From contig NC_053195.1 in NCBI RefSeq assembly GCF_905163445.1, positions 5,136,501-5,200,500 of the forward strand: DNA of 64,000 nt, given 5' to 3'. Both the position numbers and the translations under genes were made by a program. Positions 31,085-41,105 of the stretch are shown in pieces. How positions within the stretch are numbered: the stretch's first letter is position 1; the number at the start of each line of letters is the position of its first letter. The notes beneath the pieces were generated by a model. The model was not told the origin of the DNA. It made no database searches and saw only the letters and a program-made list of their open reading frames with translations. The DNA is from Pararge aegeria. Its lineage: Eukaryota; Arthropoda; Insecta; Lepidoptera; Nymphalidae.

Positions 31085-31360
31085 CTTAGAAATAAGCAAT
31101 AGAAGCAAAAGTGCAATTTTTAAAAAAATTGTCTGTTTGTCGATGTATCTGTTTGTCTGTATGTCTGTTAGTTTGTGCTCGCATGACGCTAGAACTACTG
31201 AACGTATTTGAGTGCAATTTGCTAAATTTATAGCTGATACTCTGGATTAAAATAAAATATACTTTTCACCCCGAAAAACAGTTGGGTTCGTACGGGATAG
31301 ACGATGAAAGTGTACGTCGATTTTACTCCATAACTCCACCATTTCTTAACCGATTTTAAT
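31085..31360 (+). mobile_element. Element G/RTE-associated interior
   Basis: TCTGTTTGTCTGTATGTCTG, ATGACGCTAGAACTACTGAA, CGATTTTACTCCATAACTCC and ATTTCTTAACCGATTTTAAT match the usual interior order. The ends are lost. Confidence 0.5.
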
Positions 31361-31604
31361 AATGTATAATGTACATTTATAATTAGTTTAATTATGCCCA
31401 TATTTTGTGAAGATTTTGAAAATATTTTTGAAAAAATAGGACTAATCCTTCAACGATCGGAAAATAAAACATCTCGCTTAAGACGTAATAAGTATATGAA
31501 ACAAAATAAAAATTATCATTTTATATGTATGTCTGGAACTGTCAGTCCAAATGTAAAAAAACTGCGCTTTTTAGGCTATAATAATAATACATTACACAAG
31601 CTGT

Positions 31605-31820
31605 GAATATAAGACATAAAGATATCCCAAGAAGCTCTGTACTGCAAAACGATGCAATAGTACACATATATGAAATGAGTTTGCGGTATGGCTGTAAAAA
31701 TATTTAATAAACTACCAACCTATCTTGAAAACATAAATCTAAATATGTTTAGGAATAAATTAGGTTAAATGCTTTTTGAAAAATGTTATTATGTTCTTAA
31801 AGAATATTTATTATTTTATT
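31605..31820 (+). mobile_element. Jockey/CR1-like LINE ORF2 C-terminal relic
   Basis: One frame from 31606 reads NIRHKDIPRSSVLQNDA. After a shift, a second reads IFNKLPTYLENINLNMFRNKL, then MLFEKCYYVLKEYL. This matches the order 'YNTRH...FYNKLP..I.....KFK..LK..L....YY...EYL' at the C-terminus of Jockey/CR1-like reverse transcriptases in Lepidoptera. Frameshifts and stops make it inactive. The open frame just upstream (31394-31606) may belong to the same body but is not diagnostic. Confidence 0.55.
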
Positions 31821-31829
31821 TCTTTATTT

Positions 31830-32394
31830 ATTTTTATGTGGTAACTATGACTCATCTACATACTACATAACAGAATAATTAAAAACTAAACTAAATCAAA
31901 AAAACTTACATTAAATGTTAATATGCAATATACAAAAAGTTACAAATTTTCTGCGTCAAGGCAGCCCTACGTGGAGTTTAATATACAGAGACAATATTTA
32001 TATAATATTTGTTATGTTTAATATTTTATATATATAAACTGTATAATTTTCATTCTTGATATATTTTATGGAACATTTCATTCGATTTGTCATGAATTTA
32101 TTTATTTAGTGTCATTTTAAATTTTAGTATCTGAATTGTAGTGTTTATTTTAATTTAATGTGACATTTCATTAAAGTTGATTTTTAAAATTTTTGAATAT
32201 TTATGAACCCAATTTGCACACTATTTATTTAGTAGAATGTCATGCCCTCTAAACTGACTGTATTGTTTACCAACATCTTGATCTTGTACAATCATTCTTG
32301 AAACTAAAAGATTATTATTAATATATTGAGGAAATATATACATATGACTATGTAGCACTACGCTGCGATCCGCAGGACACAGCTTCTGTAAAAT
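31830..32394. other. No recognised feature
   Basis: Very AT-rich. Confidence 0.45.
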
Positions 32395-32395
32395 C

Positions 32396-32443
32396 TACCC
32401 ATTACCGGCCCACTACAGGGTACGGGTCTCCTCCCAGAATGGC
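32396..32443 (-). mobile_element. SINE-B 3'-tip fragment
   Basis: CCCATTACCGGCCCACTACA then GGGTCTCCTCCCAGAATGG. It adjoins an RTE-like fragment. Confidence 0.6.
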
Positions 32444-32444
32444 T

Positions 32445-32530
32445 TTGAACACCTGGTTGTAGATCGACCAACGCTGTGCTCACCGGTGCGGGGTTGCCAC
32501 TCCAACTCCTTGGAACCCCAAAATAAATAT
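32445..32530 (-). mobile_element. RTE-like LINE C-terminal fragment
   Basis: The minus strand encodes KELEWQPRTGEHSVGRSTTR, corresponding to the 'KVLEWQPRTGKRSVGRPPTRW' segment near the end of RTE-like reverse transcriptases. Too short to be active. Confidence 0.6.
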
Positions 32531-32734
32531 ATACAAACAACAAAATGTACTGAAGTTGACATATTATCACGGAGAGAAAAAAGCAACGTAGATTTGCGAA
32601 CCGTCACGGAAAAGGATCTCTCTTATATACCTTTTCACATTACACGGAGCGATGGGCCTGTAGTAAGTCCGCGAAGCGAATGAAATACTTCATGGTATAA
32701 TACGCGAGTATATTTGATATCTCATAAGAAACTG

Positions 32735-32880
32735 TTTTTAGGATTCCGTACCCAGAGAGTATAGCGGGACCCTATTTCTAAGACTTGATCTAGTGTCTGC
32801 CTGTCTGTCCGTCTGTCACCAGACTGTATCTCAAGAACCGTGTTAGTTAGAGAGTTGAATTTATTACAGATGCAGTATTC
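32735..32880 (+). mobile_element. Dispersed repeat T (GGATTCCGTACCC type)
   Basis: TTTTTAGGATTCCGTACCCA, CCTGTCTGTCCGTCTGTCAC, TCAAGAACCGTGTTAG: the widespread lepidopteran '(A)GGGTTCCGTACC..GTCTGTCCGTCTGTC' repeat. Confidence 0.65.
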
Positions 32881-33357
32881 ATATTGCCGCTATAACAACA
32901 AATACAAAAAAATAGAATAAATGAAATACTTATACCCATACAACATAATTTTTTTCTCGTCTTTGCTCGATTTTCATCAACAGGTAGGCAATTGAAAATA
33001 GATTATTAGTTATATATTCAATTCAAAAATAAATAATTAGATTAAAACTTATATTTACAAATGGAACAATTATATGATGCTCGATGCTCATACAACCGAC
33101 ATGATTTTATGCCGTTTTTATAGACGGTACCGAAGGCTTTCTGCGCAAGTCAGACACTTTTTCTTTTAATATTTCCCTTGTCTTAAGTTTTGCTTATTAT
33201 AGCTTAGTATCCACGCTCACTTCAAATGAGCATTTGTATAACAATAACCACTGTTTGTATGTATACTTATTAACATAATTTACTACGGCTTTCTATATCT
33301 ATTTAAGGTATAATCAACTCTAGATTAGTGCGGCTATAGCCTAGTAAGGGGAGTTAA
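32881..33357. other. No recognised feature
   Basis: AT-rich; nothing supported. Confidence 0.4.
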
Positions 33358-33661
33358 GATGGTGATAACCTCGTGGTTAGGGCTTCAGATTCCCTGTCGG
33401 GGGGATCCAGTTGGATCCCTAGAACACACCTCTTAGGCTTCTAAGTTATGCGCGTTTTAATTTAAAGCAATTAAAATATCACTTACTTTAACTATGAAGG
33501 AAAACGTCGTGAGGAAACCTACATGCCTGAGAGTTCTCCATTGTCGTGTGAAGTCTACCAGACCGCACTTAGCCAGCGTGGTGGACTACACTACAGCCTA
33601 ACCCCTTCTCATTCTGTAAGACCCGTGCCCTGTAGCCGGCTCGTAATTGGTTGATGATGAA
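33358..33661 (+). mobile_element. SINE-B copy
   Basis: Variant head GATGGTGATAACCTCGTGGT with an altered B box (AGTTGGATCCCTAG), AAGCAATTAAAATATCACTT, CCAGCGTGGTGGACTACACT, GCCCTGTAGCCGGCTCG and TTGATGATGA. Confidence 0.8.
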
Positions 33662-34234
33662 TTTTAGGCAAAATAAAAAAAAAAAATCTTATTTATGAAC
33701 TTTCACGAATTTGCATTTAGCTTTATGATTGATTCTGCCTTAATTGAGTATATAGGTATGTATTATCTATCGGCCAGCGCTGATTCTTTTTTAAAGTAGT
33801 GTTTTTCTAAGTCATTATAAACGCACTTGATATAAATCATAGTTGCTCCAGAAAATTAGGCTCTATAAATATTTATTTTCCCAGTTTAGCGATTCGTAGA
33901 AACATCTAGAATAAATGTTTTGTGCGGTAGATAGTAGTAGAGTAGATTATTAGACAAGAATATAAAAAAGGCCACCGCTTGCGACGTCTGTGGTAGAAAG
34001 GTTATGAGTTGCTTGCAGTGTCGAGGACATATGCACCTACTTATAGTTTTGTTTTTTAGTACTTAAATACTAAGTTAACAAAAAAAAAGAAAATTATAGA
34101 ACTATTAACAATATTTATATTTTCATATAACGTGACATATCTGGTACTCCATTATCAAGCACTAACACTTTGACAGCAAAAGATTGTAAAGGATATTCCG
34201 GAATAAAAATTAATTACCTCTGCATTGTATTAAA
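33662..34234. other. No recognised feature
   Basis: AT-rich; nothing supported. Confidence 0.4.
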
Positions 34235-34519
34235 GTGATCGCAAAAGCTATTAAAAACGACATCATAGTCTACTCTCTTCACCTTGATCTAATCTTATTA
34301 AACTGTGCTGAGAGTGCCTCGAAGGAAATTAATTTTGCATCATACATCGTATCGCAGTTAGTATATAATATATCGCGTGATCAAGTTTATAAACTTGTTC
34401 GAGCATATTTAAACGGTATCGATATCCCCAGTTATTATGAAAGCACAGGTGCCAAAGCCATGATCAAAGCGGTTTGTTTATTTTCTTATAATCAACTTAC
34501 TCAGAATGTTATTATTTAA
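34235..34519 (+). other. Unrecognised open frame of about 94 codons
   Basis: Reads VIAKAIKNDIIVYSLHLDLI, then LLNCAESASKEINFASYIVS, VYKLVRAYLNGIDIPSYYES and AKAMIKAVCLFSYNQLTQN, ending in TAA. The composition is amphipathic, helical and well balanced, more protein-like than most frames here. No ATG starts it: in-frame upstream is a TAA at 34211, and TTAAAG at 34230-34235 could serve as an acceptor AG. A terminal exon or a retroelement relic are both possible. A G-type element begins 24 bp after the stop. I recognise no family and claim no function. Confidence 0.25.
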
Positions 34520-34542
34520 CACTGAAACACGACAATAGCAAA

Positions 34543-34970
34543 TCCCTATCCCTACTTAATATTATAAATGTGAAAGTAAGTTTGTTTGTTACGCTTTCAC
34601 ACAAAAACTACTTAACCGATCATCATGAAACTTTGTACACAAATTCTTGGAAGTATTAGAAGTAATATAGGATACTATTTATCCCGACATTAAGCTCGGT
34701 TCCTTTGGGAGAGGGGATGAAAGTGTTTGACGATTTTACACCATAACTCCGACAAATTATTTCCGATTTAAATAATTAGTTTTGTACTATAGAGGTATAC
34801 GTATTTAATTTTGCTTAAAATTTGTGTAGATCTGATGAATGTGGTTGGAGATAGAGGACAGACCGCCTCAGCGGACAGCAGCAAACCCCTCATTTAAGGC
34901 TTAGCGATACTGAATACTTAAATTTTTTTTAAGAACTACAATTGAATGCCACATCAAAAAACAAAATCAT
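34543..34970 (-). mobile_element. Element G, long copy
   Basis: Left end CCCTACTTAATATTATAAAT, then TTTGTTACGCTTTCACACAA and AGAGGGGATGAAAGTGTTTG, the TTGGAGATAGAGGACAGAC and TTAAGGCTTAGCGATACTGA blocks, and ACATCAAAAAACAAAATCA at the right. It lacks only the ACTAGCTGTTGCCC tip. Confidence 0.75.
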
Positions 34971-35157
34971 ATATCAATCATTCAAAAAGAAGAAAACAAT
35001 CGGTTCAAAACAGAGGAGAAGAAAATAGGTATCGTTCGATGTTGCTTTCAAAATAATATTCTATATAGTACGTTTCGAGTTATGAGGGTATTCCGATATA
35101 CCATTCTTTACCCTAGTTTCTTTGCGCTCACAATTCCACGGTTTCAGCATATCACGC

Positions 35158-35315
35158 GTTTAGCACATCATCATCAACCAATATTCGTCCATTGCTGGAT
35201 AGACCTAGGGCTCTTTTCAGCAACGCCAACTTTTTCTACTCACAGCCTTCCCTATCAATGGAAAGCTGCCATTTTCCTGAAGTCGTCGCACCATCTAGTT
35301 GGGGGTCGCGTTTAA
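35158..35315 (+). mobile_element. LINE-like repeat fragment ('TTGCTGGATAGACC' type)
   Basis: CACATCATCATCAACCAATA, CCATTGCTGGATAGACCTA, CCCTATCAATGGAAAGCTGC and CGTCGCACCATCTAGTTGGG match a repeat common in lepidopteran genomes. The plus-strand frame here is a by-product. Confidence 0.6.
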
Positions 35316-35425
35316 CACACTTCAAACTAAATTAATGTGATCGCAAATCGACTTCCTTTTTGTCTGATTTTTTGCGACTTCCCTGGCGCTATCCCCGGTT
35401 CGATCCCTGGCAGGGGCATTTGGGT

Positions 35426-35719
35426 GAAGTTTGTCACCCAACTAATGACAGGCCTAAGAAGGTGGCGTGCCGTGTAGCGCACGCCTCTCTGGAGGATTTG
35501 GCAGCGATCAGGCCATTGATGATAGGACCCGCCATGCACTGGGGGATCAAAACCTTGGCAAGAGTGCGGTGAATACGCAAGTGAACCCCGTGCTCTCACT
35601 TATACGTCTATCGAGAAACACACAGAGTTTTTAGTGGGTGCAAGTCCAACATAACTACTCTGTTTCCCCCAACGGAGTGCTATGCGTCAGGCATTTTCTC
35701 TGTATAAAAAAAAGGCGCA
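35426..35719 (+). mobile_element. R1-like LINE 3' end inserted in SINE-C
   Basis: Ends with an A-run (TATAAAAAAAA). Flanked by direct repeats, exact over ATTTGGGT (35418-35425 and 35720-35727) and imperfect over about 13 bp (GGGGCATTTGGGT / GGCGCAATTTGGGT). The TTTTTAGTGGGTG and CCCCCAACGGAG blocks resemble R1-clade 3'UTRs. A 70-codon frame inside is not diagnostic. Confidence 0.6.
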
Positions 35720-35878
35720 ATTTGGGTATTTAAAATTTCTGATTTTTTCCTGGTCTGGTGGGAGACTTTGAAGGTGGCTAGTTACCACGCTACCGACCCA
35801 GACGTTCCGCTAAGCGATTTAGCGTTCCGGCGTTCCGATTACGGATATGGATTTAATATCCATCGTCAATTACCATCT

Positions 35879-36139
35879 GCACAGCTAGCATGGGCAGGAG
35901 ACAATTATATGCCGGGGAAAGGATAAAAAATTATCTTCTCCCACAGCTTTATCAACTCTCAAAGCAATGGTGCACAAGTGGAAATGATATCCAAATAATA
36001 ATTGTGTTATAATAAACGGCGGTAAACTTATCCTATTCCATATTACCGTGCTTTAGCAGGTAGACACTTTAATTATATACCTTGTCAGGGGATATAATCG
36101 GGGGATATAATTTTAATCTCCTGCCCGTGCTAGCCCTGC
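35879..36139. mobile_element. MITE-I copy 3, nested in SINE-C
   Basis: The best copy. Left CAGCTAGCATGGGCAGGAGA, right TCTCCTGCCCGTGCTAGCCC, internal repeated GGGGATATAAT (TCAGGGGATATAATCGGGGG). About 261 bp, non-coding. Confidence 0.85.
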
Positions 36140-36190
36140 AGTTGAGATTGCAGTCAAGGGCTAACATTTAGTGGAATAAAAGAAAAACCA

Positions 36191-36509
36191 CATGGGTCAA
36201 TATGACCGCATGCCGCAGTGGACGTGCTAAAAAACTAATTAAGTCTCTACAATATAGACTGAGCAATGTGCAACACCGTATAATCTAACTAAAAATTTCA
36301 AACAGCACTCCCAACTGTATAATACTTCATAATAATTCACGTAGTTATTATTTCGTATTTCGAGTGCAGGTAATAACATTCACAGCTCGTAATGGCGTGT
36401 TGTCTGCGTAAATATTAATGGATGTCATCACGCTAACGCCGGGAACATATCGAGGTGGGAAAGCATATTTGAGTGAGAAGACAAAACACTAAAAGTAACT
36501 TTTATTGAA
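36191..36509. other. No recognised feature
   Basis: AT-rich; nothing supported. Confidence 0.4.
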
Positions 36510-36855
36510 TACTAGCTTCTGCCAACGACTTCTGCGTAGACTTCGAAATTGGGTCTAAAGCTTCGCTCGTTCACAATTTTTAATCCTACCACGGCAACTA
36601 TTTGAGAGTATAGGGTTGTCCTTTTCCAAAGCATAGGTGACATGCATACAAAATATCAAAGCAGTCTGACCGCGGCTTAGCTCGTAATCAATTATCAATT
36701 TTCCCTCAGGAACTACTTAGGGAATCGGGATAAAAGGTAGCCTATGTTCTATTCCATGTCAAAGGCTACATGCATGCCAAATTTCATCCAAATCCGTTAG
36801 CCGTTTTTGCGGGATTGAGTAACAAAAATCCACACTTTCACATTTATAATATTAC
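36510..36855 (+). mobile_element. Element G variant, tandem member 1
   Basis: ACTAGCTTCTGCCAACGACT through TTTCACATTTATAATATT, with AAAAGGTAGCCTATGTTCTA in the centre. Confidence 0.75.
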
Positions 36856-37133
36856 TAGCTTCTGCCGGCGACTTCGTCTACGTGGAAGTCAGAATTGGGT
36901 CTAAAGCTTCGCTAGTTAAAACTTTTTAATCTTACCACGGAAACTATTTCATAGCATAGGTGACATGCATACCAAATTTCAAAGCTGTCTGCCCGTGACT
37001 TAGCTTGTAACCCCCCCGTAGTAATTAATTTTCCCCCGGGAACTACTTAAGGAATCGGGATAAAAGGTAGCCTACGTAATGAAGGATTTTTTTCTATTCA
37101 GCCGTTTTCCACACGTTCACATTTATAATATTA
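36856..37133 (+). mobile_element. Element G variant, tandem member 2
   Basis: ACTAGCTTCTGCCGGCGACT through GTTCACATTTATAATATT. The same subfamily as the preceding copy, with several internal deletions. Confidence 0.75.
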
Positions 37134-37171
37134 AAAATATATGTATATATATTTATTTATCTATATAATAT

Positions 37172-37466
37172 ACTAGCTGTTGCCCGCGACTTCGTCTGCG
37201 TTTGATTTTGTTTTTAAAGTATTCAGTATCGCTAAGCCTTAAATGAGTATAGTAGTATATATATAACATGCGACTGTCAATTTATTATAGACAAATAATT
37301 TGCAATAAAATAAAATTGCGACTATAATTAAAGACCTAAGCTATCCTATCTCTTAAGTTGGACCAGACTGCTCACGGTGTGTCAATTTAATTTAAAATCG
37401 GTTAAGTAGTTTAGGAGTCCATCGCGGACAAACATCGTGACAGGAGATTTATATATATTAAGATAT
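37172..37466 (+). mobile_element. Element G short copy, tandem member 3
   Basis: ACTAGCTGTTGCCCGCGACT through TTATATATATTAAGATA. Nearly identical to 13431-13697 but complete at its 5' end. Confidence 0.8.
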
Positions 37467-37479
37467 AGTAGGATAGTGC

Positions 37480-37925
37480 CGTGTGGTGACGGAAGAACAG
37501 AATACAGGTGTTACACGACTTCTCTTCCCGGTGTCCTACATAGGGTAAACAGTGTGTGTTAGGTTATATACCTGGAAATGTTTGTTTTAATAAACCTTGA
37601 GATCAGCAACTGTCAGGCTGAGATCTGTCAACACACAGACTCACAGGCTCGTATCAAAAAGACCTTGACAACAAAGACACAAAGACGTTTCCGACTAACC
37701 ACAGTCTCAAAACCTCAGTTAGACCTATTAATTTGTGGTTTTGTTGCGGAAGCCCTTCAAAACAAGTGGTATTTATTTGCTTAATGTTCATTCCACACCA
37801 ATTGTAGAATCGGTTATAGTTGCGGTGACAGGCGCAGTGAAGACCGATCAGGTGATCACACAAGTTTTAATTGGCTCGTTTGTGCAGATCGCGTCCGACG
37901 TGGCCGCAGCCCGGGGGAAATGACA
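37480..37925 (+). other. Balanced-composition island, unrecognised
   Basis: About 440 bp of nearly even base composition with overlapping frames on both strands: plus 37578-37784 and 37735-37923, minus 37654-37863. The second plus frame is the most protein-like (VIVAVTGAVKTDQV, VQIASDVAAARGK). A TGTTACACGAC block at 37510 and a TTAATAAACC near 37590 could belong to an LTR or a 3' end. No family recognised. Confidence 0.25.
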
Positions 37926-38044
37926 AACGGTTTCGGCCGCAAAATGAGAATAAATGAAAATACATCACTCGGCTTTTACCTACACACATTGTTTTAAAAA
38001 AAGTACTGTTTTTTTTTATTTTATTTTTATAATAAAAAATATAT

Positions 38045-38221
38045 AACGACAATACACACATAGCCATCAAGCCCAAAATTTAGCGTAGCTTTTGTTATGG
38101 GTACTAAGATACCTGATGAATATTTTTATAATTATAACATTCATCGTCATCACACACACATTTTCCAGTTGTGTGTTTCGAACCCACGTCCTTGGAATCC
38201 ACTGCGCCAACCAGCTGTCAT
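38045..38221 (-). mobile_element. SINE-A, internally deleted
   Basis: ACGACAATACACACATAGCC, GGGTACTAAGATACCTGATG, TTTCGAACCCACGTCCTTGG and CCACTGCGCCAACC. The central part and the CAGAAAGCAGGG block are missing. Confidence 0.75.
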
Positions 38222-38339
38222 TAATGCTATACTAGCCATCGTCACCGTACCGTACCTACGTACGCGTTTTTGATTCGGTTTTTTATTTATTGTCGGCCTC
38301 CAGGATGCCCTAATTGTATTGTATTGAATTGATTTAGGA

Positions 38340-38640
38340 CTAGCTGTTCCGCGCGGTCTGTCCCTGGTTATCTTTGGGTCGTAACGTGATGTTCTTTAAC
38401 CAATCGAATACTTTATAGTAAATTCCGCATTTTATGGTAATCGTTTAGAACATTAGAGGTTCGCCTAACCGCCTGTTCGAGAAACACTTGTAAAGCGGAG
38501 TTATTTTTGTTGCTTCAATATTAGTATACACGAATTCTGTATGTTCTTGATTCTGTGAACATGCCCACATTTCCGGACTTGTATAACAGAAAATGACTTT
38601 CGTACTTGTAGCAATTGACAGTTTTTAGAATCATTCCAAA
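38340..38640 (+). mobile_element. Element G-like 5' fragment and flank
   Basis: ACTAGCTGTTCCGCGCGGTC and GTTATCTTTGGGTCGTAACG open like G, then diverge. Nothing else is recognised in the remainder. Confidence 0.4.
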
Positions 38641-38764
38641 AAAATATAGTGTTTGTCTTCTGTGTCAAGCGCGCGAGAGTACCAACTTAGCGAAGCGAGA
38701 TAGTTGTAAGACGCGAGGGCGTAAAGACCTCAAGAACCCCTCCAATTAGAAGGCTGACTGTGCC

Positions 38765-38836
38765 TTAAAAGAGTATTAAGAGAGACTAATTTACAACTTG
38801 AGTACAATCAAGCGGTCTCTCTTAATGCTCTTTTAG
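38765..38836. repeat. Inverted repeat, 23-bp arms
   Basis: 38765-38787 and 38814-38836 are inverted with three mismatches around a 26-nt loop. Confidence 0.75.
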
Positions 38837-38849
38837 CTAGCTAGTTTGG

Positions 38850-38886
38850 TTTACGTTTTTCTGTTACTCGGTACGGAACCCTAAAA
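38850..38886 (-). mobile_element. Dispersed repeat T end
   Basis: TTTTCTGTTACTCGGTACGG then AACCCTAAAA, the reversed tip of repeat T (32735). Confidence 0.5.
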
Positions 38887-39340
38887 GGGACAACAACTTC
38901 TCAGAGCAAGATGAACGAGGAGATAAAACAATTACCACTCAACGGTGAGGAACTCCAGAGATTGGCAACCTTTCCTTTGACGCCCCTTTTTTTCTTTATT
39001 AGTTCTTTATTGCGGTCAGCTCTTAGCGTTTACCATTTAGAAATGCGGGGATGCTTTCTTAGAACGAAATAAAGAAGTATATAAATTATAGTATACAGGG
39101 GTAAATAAAAAATACAAGAAAACTCTGAGCCTGTAGTTGTTTACATTTAAAGTAGCGAATATTGTACTAAGATGTTTTTTTTTTTAAATCTATAGTTTGT
39201 GAAATATTCAATATAAGTCTCGTATCGATTATTCAAAATATATTAAATCACAATCATGACACTGTTATGAAAACGTACCAAATCTGATATTGGGATCGAT
39301 AAAAATACATGTCTATTATACATGTAGGTATATTATAACT
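38887..39340. other. No recognised feature
   Basis: AT-rich; nothing supported. Confidence 0.4.
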
Positions 39341-39535
39341 TGTTCTTCTTTTCCTAGGAGAATGGCTTTATACGTGCTCAAAGCACAAAAAATATTTTGC
39401 CAATGTCACCGCGTTCAGGAAGAATACAATGCTGGAGAGTTATTATTTGCTGAAGTTTTATCGCCTTTGTCAACGGTCAGTCCTATAAATACTTTGACGG
39501 TAAGGTTACAAGCAAATAACGGATAATCCCAACGC
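39341..39535 (+). repeat. Paired repeat M, copy 1 (exon-like)
   Basis: TTCTTCTTTTCCTAG|GAGAATGGCTTTATACG looks like a polypyrimidine-AG acceptor followed by a start codon. The ATG at 39362 opens 54 codons (to 39526). A diverged copy with the same start lies at 60291. The coding frames differ by indels after about eight codons, so a shared protein is doubtful. Confidence 0.5.
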
Positions 39536-39562
39536 AACTTTGACGTCACTGTTAAATCTATT

Positions 39563-39645
39563 GACGGCCGATTCCTTCAACTGGGAAAAGTTTGTGTGAC
39601 GAACACGCATGTTTTTCAGTGTCTCGGTGTTTATCTGTATATTTT
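39563..39645 (+). mobile_element. SINE-A, internally deleted
   Basis: GACGGCCGATTCCTTCAACT joins the 5' tip directly to the CAACTGGGAAAAGTTTGTGT part. The A box and most of the tRNA head are gone. Confidence 0.7.
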
Positions 39646-39689
39646 AGCCCTAAAGTAATATAAAAAAATAATAAGTAAAGCTTGCTTAC

Positions 39690-39848
39690 ATGAATAATAT
39701 ACATAAATAATTAAAATATACAGATAAACACCCAGAAAAACAAATACATTTATTTTCATCACACAAAGATTTTTCAGGCGTGGCAAGCGAACCCACTGCC
39801 TTGGACTCAGAAAGCAGGGTTACTACCCACTGCGCCAATCGGCCGTCA
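39690..39848 (-). mobile_element. SINE-A copy
   Basis: CATAAATAATTAAAATATAC, TCATCACACAAAGATTTTTC, CAAGCGAACCCACTGCCTTG and CTGCGCCAATCGGCCGTCAA. Opposite in orientation to the copy 45 bp to the left. Confidence 0.85.
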
Positions 39849-40259
39849 AAAACATTGATCGCCCACTGAGAGACCAATTTCATAGCAGATTTATGAGCCA
39901 AGCCTTTGGATTAAGACCTGCGATGCGTAAGTAGGTAAATAAGACAATTTTCTTTTATATTTGTACTCATATAAAAAGCACGCACCAAAATCCTACTTAT
40001 AAAATCGTTTGTAAAGAATTAATTATAATGACTACGAATCCTAGCAGACAAAAGAACGCGGCGAAGATTTGGATAATCGAAGCTGAAAATTTCTCTGAGA
40101 TGTTTTATCAAACTTTATGTTTGAAGAAAAACACAATCGAAGTTATCCCGGAATGAATTGAGGGCGCCGCTGATGGATTGCTTTGTTAATAGGACTCTTC
40201 CGACCGCGAACAAATAGGCGTCGGAAAAAAGTGCGGTGTTATGGCTTATGTGGTATACA
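39849..40259. other. No recognised feature
   Basis: Nothing supported. Confidence 0.4.
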
Positions 40260-40517
40260 AATATCTATTAAATAAATAAACTACGACAATAAACACATCG
40301 CCATCTAGCCCCAAAGTAAGCGTAGTTGTGTTATGGGTACTAAGATAACTGATGAATATTTTTATTAACATTTTACATAAATACTTATAATATACATGTA
40401 TATAAACACCCAGGCACCGAAAAATATTCATGTTCATCATACAAACATGTTTCCAGTAGTGAGAATCAAACCCACGGTCTTGGGCTCAGAATGCAGGGTC
40501 GCTGCCCACTGCGCCTG
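40260..40517 (-). mobile_element. SINE-A, near full length
   Basis: ACGACAATAAACACATCGCC, CCCAAAGTAAGCGTAGTTGT, AGAATCAAACCCACGGTCTT and GGGTCGCTGCCCACTGCGCC. Lacks the final CGGCCGTC tip. Confidence 0.85.
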
Positions 40518-40606
40518 TGCCTACTTGCACAACATAGATCCTTGGCATTTCATGTCTACCTCTATCCACCTCTATCCACATTTCTAAATGGAAATCAATT
40601 TAAAAA

Positions 40607-40870
40607 CCTCCAAATCAAAATTCATTTATTTAAAGTGGGCCTAATATTAGCACTTCTGTCTGTTTGTAGTGACTCTACCACTGTAGAATTTAAGTAGGAG
40701 TTGACAGGTTCGATTCCAGGCAGGGATAATTTGGGAATTTATTATTTCTGAATTTTCTCTGGTCTGGTCTGATGAGGGCTTTGGGCGTGGCTAGTGCCTC
40801 TACCACCGGTTCGAAAGGCATATTGTACAAAGAAGAAGCCACCGAGAAACTCAGCAAGTATTTAGTATCA
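40607..40870 (+). mobile_element. Repeat D split by SINE-C
   Basis: Left part AAAATTCATTTATTTAAAGT to ACTCTACCAC (40681). Right part from 40798 (CTCTACCACCGGTTCGAAAG) to AGAAACTCAGCAAGTA. Confidence 0.75.
40682..40797 (+). mobile_element. SINE-C fragment with 9-bp target duplication
   Basis: ACAGGTTCGATTCCAGGCAG, TTCTCTGGTCTGGTCTGATG and GGGCGTGGCTAGTG inserted in repeat D. CTCTACCAC is duplicated at 40673-40681 and 40798-40806. Confidence 0.7.
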
Positions 40871-40947
40871 TTAAGGCTGAATTAGCGTCGAAATATAACG
40901 CTCAAATTCACTTTGTTCAGAGGGACATGAAAATTATATTTTCCAAA

Positions 40948-41105
40948 AATTCTAAATTTATTTATTTCAAGTAGTAATATAAGCACTTTTGAATCGTCTT
41001 GTCTGTCTGTTTGTAGTGACTCTACCACCGGTTCGGAAGGCAGATTCTACCGAGCAAAGCAGTTGCTCTTTTCCAACATCAACTATTTACATTTTACATT
41101 TTGAC
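40948..41105 (+). mobile_element. Repeat D, near full length
   Basis: TTATTTATTTCAAGTAGTAA, GTCTGTCTGTTTGTAGTGAC, CACCGGTTCGGAAGGCAGAT, TTGCTCTTTTCCAACATCAA. Confidence 0.8.

Larger units (their letters stand above)
35380..36190 (+). mobile_element. SINE-C with two nested insertions
   Basis: Head GACTTCCCTGGCGC and GGTTCGATCCCTGGCAGGGG at 35380-35417. Body resumes at 35720 (TTTCTGATTTTTTCCTGGTC, CTAAGCGATTTAGCGTTCCG) and the end at 36139-36190 (TTGAGATTGCAGTCAAGGGC, TAGTGGAATAA). The gaps are a LINE-tail insertion and a MITE. Confidence 0.8.

Noticed and set aside
36510..37466. CRISPR-like or satellite array
   Set aside because: The units are 280-350 bp retroelement copies with hallmark ends, not short regular repeats. 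The genome is eukaryotic.
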